Source of the DNA: Oscillibacter sp.
Lineage (GTDB): Bacteria; Bacillota; Clostridia; Oscillospirales; Oscillospiraceae
DNA: 64,000 bases
Direction: 5' to 3'
NCBI GenBank assembly: GCA_022791875.1
Contig: JAAVZX010000048.1
Location: 1 to 64,000, forward strand
Shown here: piece by piece, positions 39,612-47,339 of the stretch
How the letters are laid out: each line of letters opens with the position of its first letter
Position numbering within the stretch: the first letter of the stretch is position 1
The notes under the pieces: model-generated
Databases searched by the model: none
The model's input: only the letters and a program-made list of their open reading frames with translations
Told to the model about the DNA's origin: nothing
Made by a program: the position numbers and the translations under genes

Positions 39612-39640
39612 CAGGGCGGGCTTCCGGGCCTGCCCTTTTT
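39612..39640 (+). terminator. Terminator of the GH13 gene
   Basis: AGGGCGGGC-ttccg-GGCCTGCCCT with T5 following. Confidence 0.7.
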
Positions 39641-39674
39641 GCCCCCTTTCACACACTTTCCCATTTCTGCGAAG

Positions 39675-39690
39675 TGTTTCACGTGAAACA
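39675..39690. promoter_or_regulatory. parS site 2 (perfect)
   Basis: TGTTTCACGTGAAACA, 160 bp before parA. ParB-CTP clamps load here. Confidence 0.95.
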
Positions 39691-39722
39691 TTCCAAATTT
39701 TACGCTTTTTTCACTTTTGCCC

Positions 39723-39751
39723 TTGCAACCCTGCTGGAGCCTTGCTATAAT
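39723..39751 (+). promoter_or_regulatory. Promoter of parA
   Basis: TTGCAA (39723-39728), 17 bp, TATAAT (39746-39751) with TGC before it (extended -10). Confidence 0.75.
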
Positions 39752-39849
39752 GGGTTTGCACTTCCTTTTTTACTCCTTTATTTTAATGTATATGCGGCCC
39801 GGACCGGCCTTCTTTTGTCGGCCGGAAGCTCCGGAAAGTAGGTGTTTCT

Positions 39850-40614
39850 GTGTCTAAAACCATTGCAATTGTGAATCAGAAGGGCGGCGTCGGCAAAACA
39901 ACTACCTGTGTGAACCTGGCGGCGGCGCTCACGGAGGCGGGGCAGCGGGTTCTCCTCTGCGATTTCGACCCCCAGGCCAACGCAACTTCGGGCATGGGGG
40001 TGGATAAAACGGTCTCGAAGGGCATTTATACGGCCCTGATTGGCGAGGTGCCCACGGGGGAGGCCATCGTACATACCCGCTACGGGGATGTTTTGCCCTC
40101 CAACAAGGCCCTGGCGGGCGCGGGCATTGAGCTGATCGGCATGGAGCACCGCGAATTCCTGCTTCGCGACGCCCTCGAAAGCCAGGTTGAACACTACGAT
40201 TTCATCTTAATTGACTGCCCTCCCTCCCTGGAACTGCTGACCCTGAACGCCCTCTGCGCCTCAGACGCCATTTTAGTCCCGGTTCAATGCGAGTATTTCG
40301 CCCTGGAGGGCCTCTCCGACCTGGTGAACACGGTCCGGCTGGTCCGCCGCTCCCTGAACACAAAGCTGGAACTGGAGGGCGTTCTCCTGACCATGTACGA
40401 CGGCCGCACGAACCTGGCCCTACAGGTAGCAGAAGAAGTCAAGCACTTTTTCCCCGGCAAGGTCTACGCCTCCGTCATCCCCCGCAACGTCCGCCTCTCC
40501 GAAGCACCGAGCCACGGCAAACCCATCATGGCCTACGACCGCGCCTCCCGCGGCGCAGACGCCTACACATCCTTCGCCGCAGAATTCCTCAAACGCCAGT
40601 CTGCTGCGAACTGA
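39850..40614 (+). CDS. parA: Chromosome partitioning ATPase ParA/Soj
   Basis: 254 aa from a GTG start. Deviant Walker A KGGVGKTTT (residues about 11-19), DFDPQANATSG, and LIDCPPSL. ParA binds DNA non-specifically when ATP-bound and is released by ParB at parS, helping origin segregation and control of replication initiation. parB follows after a double repeat. Confidence 0.95.
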   Translation: MSKTIAIVNQKGGVGKTTTCVNLAAALTEAGQRVLLCDFDPQANATSGMGVDKTVSKGIYTALIGEVPTGEAIVHTRYGDVLPSNKALAGAGIELIGMEHREFLLRDALESQVEHYDFILIDCPPSLELLTLNALCASDAILVPVQCEYFALEGLSDLVNTVRLVRRSLNTKLELEGVLLTMYDGRTNLALQVAEEVKHFFPGKVYASVIPRNVRLSEAPSHGKPIMAYDRASRGADAYTSFAAEFLKRQSAAN

Positions 40615-40632
40615 GGGCTTCCAGGCCCCGCG

Positions 40633-40915
40633 GGGGACGAGGGGCCTCCGGCGGCCAAAGGGCTTTGCCCTCTGGACTCCCACCAGGGAGGCAAGCGCCT
40701 CCCTGGACCCTGGCAGATCAGTCCATTTTGAGGCTCTATGCGTGTATCAGAATGCAACGGAACGAGAAAACTGTAAGAAAAAGCAGAGACAACCGCGCCC
40801 TCCAGGCCCTGGGAAAAACAAGTTTGGCGGGGTCCAGGGGAAAACGTTTCCCCTGGTGGGGTCCAGGGGCAAAGCCCCTGGCCGCCGGAGGCCCCCCGTC
40901 CCCCGCAGGGCCTGG
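40633..40915. repeat. Two Family-2 repeats in inverted orientation between parA and parB
   Basis: Forward copy 40633-40723 (GCCTCCGGCGGCC ... CCTGGCAGATCAG) and reverse copy about 40820-40915 (GGGGTCCAGGGGAAAACG hairpin, then CCAGGGGC-aaa-GCCCCTGG, then GCCGCCGGAGGCC). The gap of 330 bp holds no gene. Confidence 0.8.
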
Positions 40916-40943
40916 CGCACCAGGCGCAGAAAGGAGCATTTTT

Positions 40944-41840
40944 ATGGCTACGAAAAAGCCTTCCGGTTTGGGGCGGGGTTTGGGCGCCCTTTTGGGGGAC
41001 GAGGCCCTTCAGCCGGAGTCGGCGGGGAGTCTGCATCTGCCTATTTCGCAGGTGGAGAGCTGCTCGTTTCAGCCTCGGAAGTCCTTCGATGACGCCGCTT
41101 TGGCGGAGTTGGCCGACTCTATTCGGGAACATGGGATCATTCAGCCCTTGACCGTGCGGAAGCTGGCGTCCGGGTACTACCAAATTATTGCCGGAGAGCG
41201 GCGCTGGCGCGCTGCACGGCTGGCGGGGCTTCAGGAAGTGCCTGCCGTCGTCGTCGAAGCCGATGATAAGAAAGCCTCCGAACTGGCTTTAGTTGAGAAT
41301 TTGCAGCGCGAAGACCTGAATCCGATGGAGGAGGCCGCCGGCTTCCAGTCCCTGATCCAGACCTACCATATGACCCAGGAGGAGGCCGCCAAACGCGTCG
41401 GAAAATCCCGCAGCGCTGTCACCAACGCCCTGCGCCTCCTGGCGCTCACGCCTCCCGTCCGCGCGATGGTCGAAAACGGGCAGCTCTCCGCAGGACACGC
41501 CCGCGCCCTCCTCACCCTCCCCGCCGATGACCAGCAGAAAGCCGCTGAGGCCATCCTAAAAAGCGGCCTCTCCGTCCGTCAGACGGAAGCCCTCGTCAAG
41601 CGCCTTGCGGCGCAGAAGGACGAGCCCTCGGAGGATGAACCCGCGCCTCGTGATATCGACTACACCGTCGAGGCCCAGCGGGAACTCTCCGCACAGCTGG
41701 GGCGTGGAGTGCGTATCATCACAGGCCGCAAAAAGGGCCGCGTCGAGCTGGAATTCTACGGTCTCGACGACCTGAACGACCTCCTGGAAGCCCTGGCGCT
41801 CCTGCAATCCCGAAGAGAAGAGAAAGGACCCTCCGTATGA
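40944..41840 (+). CDS. parB: Chromosome partitioning protein ParB/Spo0J
   Basis: 298 aa from the ATG at 40944 (AAAGGAG). GLGRGLGALLGD at the N-terminus touches ParA; the CTPase/ParB domain has SIREHGIIQPLTVRK and GERRWRAARLAGL; the HTH is TQEEAAKRVGKSRSAVTNALRLL, which reads parS. Its stop overlaps the next gene (ATGA). Confidence 0.95.
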   Translation: MATKKPSGLGRGLGALLGDEALQPESAGSLHLPISQVESCSFQPRKSFDDAALAELADSIREHGIIQPLTVRKLASGYYQIIAGERRWRAARLAGLQEVPAVVVEADDKKASELALVENLQREDLNPMEEAAGFQSLIQTYHMTQEEAAKRVGKSRSAVTNALRLLALTPPVRAMVENGQLSAGHARALLTLPADDQQKAAEAILKSGLSVRQTEALVKRLAAQKDEPSEDEPAPRDIDYTVEAQRELSAQLGRGVRIITGRKKGRVELEFYGLDDLNDLLEALALLQSRREEKGPSV

Positions 41841-42367
41841 AACTCGAAAAACGCGCCTCCGGAAGCCCCTCCCAGGAGCCCCCGGAGGACAAATCCCCCG
41901 CCGGAAAAAAGCCCGTAGTCATCTATATTCTGATTCTGTTTCTCGCGGCCTTCATCCTGATGATCCTCTCCCTCCTGATGCACCAGCGCAGCAACACGGA
42001 GGCTTTGGGCCAGCTCAACGACTCCATTTCCGCCATGAAGGACGCGCAGGCCTCCGCGGAGCGCATTATCGAGCTGCAAGAGGAATTGGAGGAAACGAAG
42101 GAACTTCTTGAGACATTTGAAGACGCCGCCGAGACGGCCCGGAATCAAGCGTCCCTCGCTGAGCACAACCTGGAACGGACGCAGGAGGCCATGGACTGGT
42201 TCTGGCAGCTGAATTATTACTATCTCCTGGAAAACACGGAGATGTGCGCCGCCATTCTGGACACCATGAACCAAAACCAGGAAAGCCCCATGAAGGACTA
42301 CCTCTCCGGCAAAGCTGTGGAGCGATATGAGGAAATCTGCGCGGCGCTGGCGGAGGCTGAGTACTAA
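41837..42367 (+). CDS. Single-pass membrane protein with coiled coil, unknown function
   Basis: 176 aa. Basic/Pro-rich cytoplasmic start, one membrane helix (VVIYILILFLAAFILMILSLLM, residues 27-48), then a coiled coil (about 55-120) and a short C-terminal domain. I do not recognise the family. It is translationally coupled to parB by a 4-bp overlap, hinting at a link with segregation or division. Confidence 0.7.
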   Translation: MKLEKRASGSPSQEPPEDKSPAGKKPVVIYILILFLAAFILMILSLLMHQRSNTEALGQLNDSISAMKDAQASAERIIELQEELEETKELLETFEDAAETARNQASLAEHNLERTQEAMDWFWQLNYYYLLENTEMCAAILDTMNQNQESPMKDYLSGKAVERYEEICAALAEAEY

Positions 42368-42370
42368 GGT

Positions 42371-42544
42371 ATGGGGCGGCAAAAAGCTCGCTGGATTCCG
42401 CTGATTACAGCCTTAATCGCCATAATTTCCGTGTTTTGGTACACGCGTCCCGTTGATATCTACGGCCTGGGCATGGACGAACTGAAAACCATCAACGTCC
42501 AAGAGGACGCCGCCCAGGCCCTGGCTGAACGCCTCCAAAAGTGA
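42371..42544 (+). CDS. Short membrane protein, truncated paralogue of the next gene
   Basis: 57 aa, ATG 42371 to TGA 42544. WIPLITALIAIISVFWYTRPVDI matches the start of the following protein (WIILFAAIIITIGAFWYARPVDI); the C-terminal part is a short remnant (EDAAQALAERLQK) like the helix after residue 65 of the long form. It looks like an internal deletion of a duplicated gene. Confidence 0.55.
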   Translation: MGRQKARWIPLITALIAIISVFWYTRPVDIYGLGMDELKTINVQEDAAQALAERLQK

Positions 42545-42564
42545 GACAGAAGGAGGAATTTGCT

Positions 42565-43080
42565 ATGACGCGGAAAAAAGTTCGCTGGATTATCCTGTTT
42601 GCAGCCATAATCATCACAATCGGTGCCTTTTGGTACGCCCGTCCCGTAGACATACGCGTACTTTCCTCCAACGCAGAAGAACCCGATATGATTTTCATTG
42701 CCCTCAGACAGCATGGCGCTTCGTCCTCCGAAATCCAAGACCGCAGCAACACCTTTACCCCCGAGGACCCGGAATGGGAAACCGTTCTATCGCACATAGA
42801 ATCCCTGCAATTCCGCCGTCCGCCGTGGAACTTCCCGCTTCAATTTTTGAATGAATCCTACGTCACAGGCCGTCAGACCCATCCCGGCGACTGGCACCTG
42901 ATGTCTCATATAGTCTACCGCCAATCCGCCACCACAAGCATACAGTTTTTCCTCGACGAGTGGATGTACACCTCTCCCCACTCCAACCGCAATCTCACCC
43001 TCTGGGTAGAAAACAGCAAGGAAACCGGCGCCGCCCTCTCAGAGGCTCTCTGGCCTCTGCTGAACGAGGAAGAAGGCTAA
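42565..43080 (+). CDS. Single-pass membrane protein of a small local paralogue family
   Basis: 171 aa, GGAGGAA site. One N-terminal helix ending in FWYARPVDI, then a ~135-residue exported domain of alternating strands (VLSHIESLQFRRPPWNF, TSIQFFLDEWMYTSP, NLTLWVEN). No known domain. A second full-length paralogue is at 48750-49259 (AAAAWFARPVSI, ESIRFHRSPLEP, MEFWISDWSYGPA). Confidence 0.65.
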   Translation: MTRKKVRWIILFAAIIITIGAFWYARPVDIRVLSSNAEEPDMIFIALRQHGASSSEIQDRSNTFTPEDPEWETVLSHIESLQFRRPPWNFPLQFLNESYVTGRQTHPGDWHLMSHIVYRQSATTSIQFFLDEWMYTSPHSNRNLTLWVENSKETGAALSEALWPLLNEEEG

Positions 43081-43085
43081 TCCTG

Positions 43086-43101
43086 TGTTTCACGTGAAAC
43101 A
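43086..43101. promoter_or_regulatory. parS site 3 (perfect)
   Basis: TGTTTCACGTGAAACA in the gap before serS, 3.4 kb from site 2. Confidence 0.95.
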
Positions 43102-43140
43102 ATTTTAAGATACTGAAATCGAAGAAAGAAGGATATAATT

Positions 43141-44448
43141 ATGCTGGATATTCGTTTTATCCGTGAAAACCCCGATGCTGTCCGGGAAAATATCAAGAAA
43201 AAGTTCCAGGACGACAAACTCCCCCTGGTGGACCTCGTGATTGACCTGGACGCCAAGCGCCGCGCCGCTATCGCAGAGGCCGACCAGCTTCGCTCCAACC
43301 GTAACCAGCTCTCCAAGCACATCGGAATGCTTATGGGACAGGCCAAGAAGGACCCCTCCAAGCAGGAAGAGGCCGAGGCCGTCAAGAAGCAGGTCACCCA
43401 GCAGGCCCAGCGCCTGGCGGAGCTGGAGCGTCAGGAGACGGAACTGGAGCACGAACTGCATATGAATATGCTGCAAATCCCCCAGATCATCGATGAAACC
43501 GTCCCCATCGGCAAGGACGACAGCGAGAACGTGGAAGTGGAGCGTTTCGGCGACCCGAAGGTTCCGGACTTCCCCATCCCCTACCACACCGAGATCATGG
43601 AGTCCTTCGGCGGCATCGATCTGGACGCCGCGGGCCGCGTCTCCGGCAGCGGCTTCTACTACCTCCTGGGCGATATTGCCCGCCTCCACGAGGCCGTCCT
43701 AGCCTATGGCCGCGATTTCATGATCAATAAGGGCTTTACCTACTGCATCCCTCCCTTTATGATCCATGGAAACGTCGTCGAGGGCGTCATGAGTCAGACC
43801 GACATGGAGGGCATGATGTACAAAATCGAGGGCGAAGACCTCTACCTGATCGGCACCAGCGAGCACTCCATGATCGGCCGCTTCATCGACCAGATCCTTC
43901 CCAGCGAATCCCTCCCCCAGACCCTGACCTCCTACTCTCCCTGCTTCCGCAAGGAAAAGGGCTCCCACGGCATTGAGGAACGCGGCATCTACCGCATCCA
44001 CCAGTTTGAGAAGCAGGAAATGATCGTAGTCTGCAAGCCCGAGGACTCCAAAGCCTGGTACGAAAAGCTCTGGCGTTTCTCCGTAGAACTCTTCCGCTCC
44101 CTGAACATCCCCGTCCGTCAGCTGGAGTGCTGCTCCGGTGACCTGGCCGATCTGAAGGTAAAATCCTGCGACATCGAAGCCTGGTCCCCCCGCCAGCAGA
44201 AATATTTCGAGGTCTGCTCCTGCTCCAACCTGGGCGACGCCCAGGCCCGCCGCCTCCGCATCCGCTACAAAGACGAATCCGGCAAAACCCAACTCTGCCA
44301 CACCCTCAACAACACCTGCGTAGCACCCCCCCGGATGCTCATCGCCTTCCTCGAAAACAACCTCCAGCCCGACGGAACCGTCACAATCCCCGAAATTCTG
44401 CGGCCCTACATGGGCGGCACCGAAAAGCTGGTGCCCAAGGCGCGCTGA
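43141..44448 (+). CDS. serS: Seryl-tRNA synthetase
   Basis: 435 aa. N-terminal antiparallel coiled coil (residues 30-105) grips the long tRNA-Ser variable arm. Class II motif 2 is CFRKEKGSHGIEERGIYRIHQFEKQEM and motif 3 ends the protein near TCVAPPRMLIAFLENN. The product also charges tRNA-Sec where present. RBS AGAAGGA. No T-box is present in the short leader, which contains parS instead. Confidence 0.96.
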   Translation: MLDIRFIRENPDAVRENIKKKFQDDKLPLVDLVIDLDAKRRAAIAEADQLRSNRNQLSKHIGMLMGQAKKDPSKQEEAEAVKKQVTQQAQRLAELERQETELEHELHMNMLQIPQIIDETVPIGKDDSENVEVERFGDPKVPDFPIPYHTEIMESFGGIDLDAAGRVSGSGFYYLLGDIARLHEAVLAYGRDFMINKGFTYCIPPFMIHGNVVEGVMSQTDMEGMMYKIEGEDLYLIGTSEHSMIGRFIDQILPSESLPQTLTSYSPCFRKEKGSHGIEERGIYRIHQFEKQEMIVVCKPEDSKAWYEKLWRFSVELFRSLNIPVRQLECCSGDLADLKVKSCDIEAWSPRQQKYFEVCSCSNLGDAQARRLRIRYKDESGKTQLCHTLNNTCVAPPRMLIAFLENNLQPDGTVTIPEILRPYMGGTEKLVPKAR

Positions 44449-44472
44449 TTCCCCCGCGGGGGGACGGGGGAC

Positions 44473-44563
44473 GAAGGACGGGGGGCCTCCGGCGGCCAAG
44501 GAGGCTCTGCCTCCTTGGATTCTCCGCCAGAGGGAACGTTTCCCTCTGGACTCCTCCAGATCA
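44473..44563 (+). repeat. Family-2 stacked-hairpin repeat, forward
   Basis: GCCTCCGGCGGCC, CCAAGGAGGC-tct-GCCTCCTTGG, CCAGAGGGAAAC-GTTTCCCTCTGG, CTCCAGATCA; nearly identical to the copy at 19342. Confidence 0.8.
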
Positions 44564-44621
44564 CCCGTTTTTGTGCCCCCTGCTTCTATTTTGGGACTTT
44601 TCATGAAAGGAATACGCTCTT

Positions 44622-45020
44622 ATGGCTGGTAAAGCATCCGGGTTCCTTGCGGAGTTTAAGACCTTTATTGCGCGCGGGAACGTGATCGATATGGCCGTCG
44701 GCGTCATTGTTGGCGGCGCGTTCTCCAATATTACCAATTCCCTGATCAACGATATTGTTATGCCTGTTCTGGGTATCTTTACGAACTCTATTTCCTTCGC
44801 GGAGCTCTCTGTACAGGTTGGTTCCGCCGTCATTACCTACGGAAACTTTATTCAGGCTATCCTGAATTTCCTCATCATGGCCTTCGTCGTCTTCTGCCTC
44901 GTGAAGGCCATCAACTCCTTCCACCGCAAAAAGGAAGAGGCTCCGCCTCCCCCGCCCCCCGGCCCCTCCGCTGAGGAAAAACTGCTCACCGAAATCCGTG
45001 ACCTTCTGAAAGACCGCTGA
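44622..45020 (+). CDS. mscL: Large-conductance mechanosensitive channel
   Basis: 132 aa. GFLAEFKTFIARGNVIDMAVGVIVGGAFSNI is the classic N-terminal helix and TM1; YGNFIQAILNFLIMAFVVFCLVKAIN is TM2; a proline-rich loop and a C-terminal bundle helix (EEKLLTEIRDLL) follow. It opens on membrane tension to release osmolytes. The stop overlaps the rsmG start by one base. Confidence 0.95.
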   Translation: MAGKASGFLAEFKTFIARGNVIDMAVGVIVGGAFSNITNSLINDIVMPVLGIFTNSISFAELSVQVGSAVITYGNFIQAILNFLIMAFVVFCLVKAINSFHRKKEEAPPPPPPGPSAEEKLLTEIRDLLKDR

Positions 45021-45715
45021 TGGAAGCCATACTGCAAAAGGGCCTGACAGCCCTGAATCTTCCCACCGAGAACATCCCCGCCCTTCTCACCTACGCCTCC
45101 ATGCTGGCGGAGAAAAACAAGGTCATGAACCTGACCGCCATCACGGACCCCGCCAACGTTGCCCGCCTCCACTTCCTGGACAGCGCCGCCCTCCTGACCC
45201 TGGCGGACTTCCACAGCAAATCGGTGATAGACGTAGGCACCGGCGCAGGCTTCCCCGGCCTCCCCCTCCGCATTCTGGACCCATCTATTCACCTGACGCT
45301 TCTGGACGCCCAGAACAAGCGCATAGAATTTCTCAGAGAGGTCTGCGCCGCCCTGAATCTGGAAGATATTTCCTGTATTCATGCCCGCGCCGAGGAACAC
45401 GCGGCAAGCCATCGCGCCGCCTATGACATAGCGGTGAGCCGCGCCGTAGCGTCCCTGCCGGTTCTGGCGGAGCTATGCCTCCCCCTGGTGAAAAAGGGCG
45501 GGTTATTTCTGGCGATGAAGTCCACAGACAGCGGCGAAGAAGTGAAGTCAGCGGCCCGCGCCGTCAAATTGCTGGGAGCAGAGGTGCAAAATGTCCTGGA
45601 CTACCCCATTCCGGGCACAGAAATCACCCACCGCCTCGTCATTTTGTATAAAATTTCAGCAACCCCAGAAAAATATCCCAGAACATTTGCAAAAATAAAG
45701 AAGAATCCGTTATAA
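45020..45715 (+). CDS. rsmG: 16S rRNA (guanine-527-N7)-methyltransferase
   Basis: 231 aa. EKNKVMNLTAITDPANVARLHFLDSAAL and the SAM-binding VIDVGTGAGFPGLPL are the RsmG/GidB signatures. It methylates G527 of 16S rRNA; loss gives low-level streptomycin resistance in other bacteria. It is usually next to mnmG and parA near the origin; here parAB lies 4 kb upstream. Confidence 0.95.
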   Translation: MEAILQKGLTALNLPTENIPALLTYASMLAEKNKVMNLTAITDPANVARLHFLDSAALLTLADFHSKSVIDVGTGAGFPGLPLRILDPSIHLTLLDAQNKRIEFLREVCAALNLEDISCIHARAEEHAASHRAAYDIAVSRAVASLPVLAELCLPLVKKGGLFLAMKSTDSGEEVKSAARAVKLLGAEVQNVLDYPIPGTEITHRLVILYKISATPEKYPRTFAKIKKNPL

Positions 45716-45807
45716 TAGGAATAGCGTCACGAAATAAGGATAAAAACCCTCCGGAGCCACAAATCTCCGGAGCACCACAGCAAAGAAATATGCCCTGAAA
45801 AAGAGAC

Positions 45808-45925
45808 TGATCTGCCAGGGTCCAGGGAGGCGCGCGCCTCCCTGGTGGAGAATCCAAGGAGGCAAAGCCTCCTTGGCCGCCGGAGGCCCCCCGTCCCTCG
45901 TCCCCCGTATGGCAGGCACTCCAAC
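45808..45925 (-). repeat. Family-2 stacked-hairpin repeat, reverse
   Basis: TGATCTGCCAGGGTCC, CCAGGGAGGCGC-GCGCCTCCCTGG, CCAAGGAGGC-aaa-GCCTCCTTGG, GCCGCCGGAGGCC, ending GTATGGCAGGCAC, about 20 bp before the minD start. Confidence 0.8.
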
Positions 45926-45943
45926 ACTTTCAGGCGCAAGGGG

Positions 45944-46696
45944 GTGTTCGCAACGGGACAGTGTATTGCAGTTGTCTCCGGAAAAGGGGGAACAGGCAAG
46001 ACGTCTTTTGTCTCCGGGGTTGGTTCGGTCATGGCTCTGGAGGGGCGGAAGGTGCTTTGCATTGACTGCGATATTGGATTGCGGAATTTGGATTTGGCTT
46101 TGGGCTTGTCGGATCGGACGATGATGGATTTTACGGATGTGGCCGAAGGCCGCTGTGCCCTTGAGGACGCCGCTGTAGAGCATCCCAATCTGCCCGGCCT
46201 GTTCCTCCTGACGGCTCCCGCGCGGGTTCGGAGCCGCAGCGTGTCCGAGGAACAGATGGCCCAGCTTCTGGAGCAGGCCCGCAGGCAGTATGACTACTGC
46301 CTCCTGGATGCTCCCGCCGGCCTTGGAAGCGGCTTTCTGCTGGCCACCTGCGCGGCGGACCGCGCCGTGGTGGTGACCACCGCGGAAGCCTCCTCCCTCC
46401 GCGACGCCCAGCACACCGTCATGGAACTGACCCAATTCCCCAACGGCGCTCTGCACCTGGCGGTAAACCGGGTGCGCAGGAAGCTCCTCCGCAGGATACA
46501 CGCCACCATAGACGACGCCATCGACAAAGCGGGCCTCCCCCTCATCGGCGTCATACCGGAGGACGAGACCCTCCTGCTGAACCAGAACCGCGGCATCCCC
46601 CTCCCCCTGGCGGCCAGCCAGGGCGCGGCTGCCGCCTACCGCAACATCGCCGGACGGCTTCAAGGACGCAGGGTTTCCCTCCTGCGCATCAAGTAG
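45944..46696 (+). CDS. minD: Septum site-determining ATPase MinD
   Basis: 250 aa from a GTG start at 45944. Deviant Walker A SGKGGTGKTS (residues about 10-19), CIDCDIGLRNLDLALGL, LLDAPAG and EASSLRDAQHT are MinD-specific. A C-terminal amphipathic helix (AYRNIAGRLQGRRVSLLRIK) would bind the membrane. MinD normally recruits MinC; no minC adjoins, although in Clostridia minC usually precedes minD downstream of mreCD-PBP2. Confidence 0.88.
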   Translation: MFATGQCIAVVSGKGGTGKTSFVSGVGSVMALEGRKVLCIDCDIGLRNLDLALGLSDRTMMDFTDVAEGRCALEDAAVEHPNLPGLFLLTAPARVRSRSVSEEQMAQLLEQARRQYDYCLLDAPAGLGSGFLLATCAADRAVVVTTAEASSLRDAQHTVMELTQFPNGALHLAVNRVRRKLLRRIHATIDDAIDKAGLPLIGVIPEDETLLLNQNRGIPLPLAASQGAAAAYRNIAGRLQGRRVSLLRIK

Positions 46697-46708
46697 AAAG
46701 GAGCACTT

Positions 46709-47122
46709 ATGAATATCGCTCTGATGGCCCACGACAACAAGAAAGAACTCATGGTGCAGTTCTGCACCGCCTACACCGGCATCCTCTCCCGCCACCAAAT
46801 CTACGCCACCAACACCACGGGCCACAACGTCGCCGACGCCACCGGCCTCCCCGTCCACTGCTTCCTCACCTACGCCCACGGCGGCAGCCAGCAGATCGGA
46901 GCCCGCATCGCCTACAACGAATTCGACATGGTCCTCTTCTTCAACGACCCCACCAACGAAGACCGCGCCGGAGACATCGCCTACATCTCCCGCCTCTGCG
47001 ACCAAAACAACATCCCCTTCGCAAGCAACATCGCCACCGCCGAAATGCTCGTCCTCGGCCTCTCCCGCGGCGACCTCGACTGGAGGCTCATCGTCAACCC
47101 CTCGCCGAGGCCGATTGCGTAG
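46709..47122 (+). CDS. mgsA: Methylglyoxal synthase
   Basis: 137 aa. IALMAHDNKKELMVQFC, the phosphate-binding NTTGHNVAD, the HGGSQQIGARIA segment and FFNDPTNE are typical. It turns dihydroxyacetone phosphate into methylglyoxal, a bypass of lower glycolysis under phosphate limitation. It follows minD by 12 bp, a pairing common in Clostridia. Confidence 0.92.
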   Translation: MNIALMAHDNKKELMVQFCTAYTGILSRHQIYATNTTGHNVADATGLPVHCFLTYAHGGSQQIGARIAYNEFDMVLFFNDPTNEDRAGDIAYISRLCDQNNIPFASNIATAEMLVLGLSRGDLDWRLIVNPSPRPIA

Positions 47123-47134
47123 GTGCCTGCCGCT

Positions 47135-47240
47135 GGGGCTCTGCCCCAGACCCCGCCAGGGCTTTGCCCTGGACCCACCAGAGGCTTTGCCTCTGGACTC
47201 CACCAGGGGAAACGGTTTCCCCTGAACCCCGCCAGATCAC
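47135..47240 (+). repeat. Family-2 stacked-hairpin repeat, variant with four hairpins
   Basis: TGGGGC-tct-GCCCCA, CCAGGGC-ttt-GCCCTGG, CCAGAGGC-ttt-GCCTCTGG, CCAGGGGAAAC-GGTTTCCCCTG, then CGCCAGATCA. Confidence 0.75.
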
Positions 47241-47270
47241 CCGCGCTTTGGGACCCAGCTCCTATTTAGA

Positions 47271-47303
47271 CGCTCTCGTCCCCTTGGATGAGAGCGCTTT
47301 TCT
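47271..47303 (+). terminator. Intrinsic terminator upstream of hisS
   Basis: Ten-bp stem CGCTCTCGTC-cccttg-GATGAGAGCG (one G-T) and a T-rich tail CTTTTCTT. It could end minD-mgsA transcription or act as a hisS leader attenuator; no T-box motif is present. Confidence 0.7.
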
Positions 47304-47339
47304 TCGGGTGCTTATTACCTTTTGAAGGAGATTCTTACT

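Noticed and set aside
47241-47339. T-box upstream of hisS
   Set aside because: The leader is too short and lacks the TGGNACCGCG motif; only a simple terminator is present.
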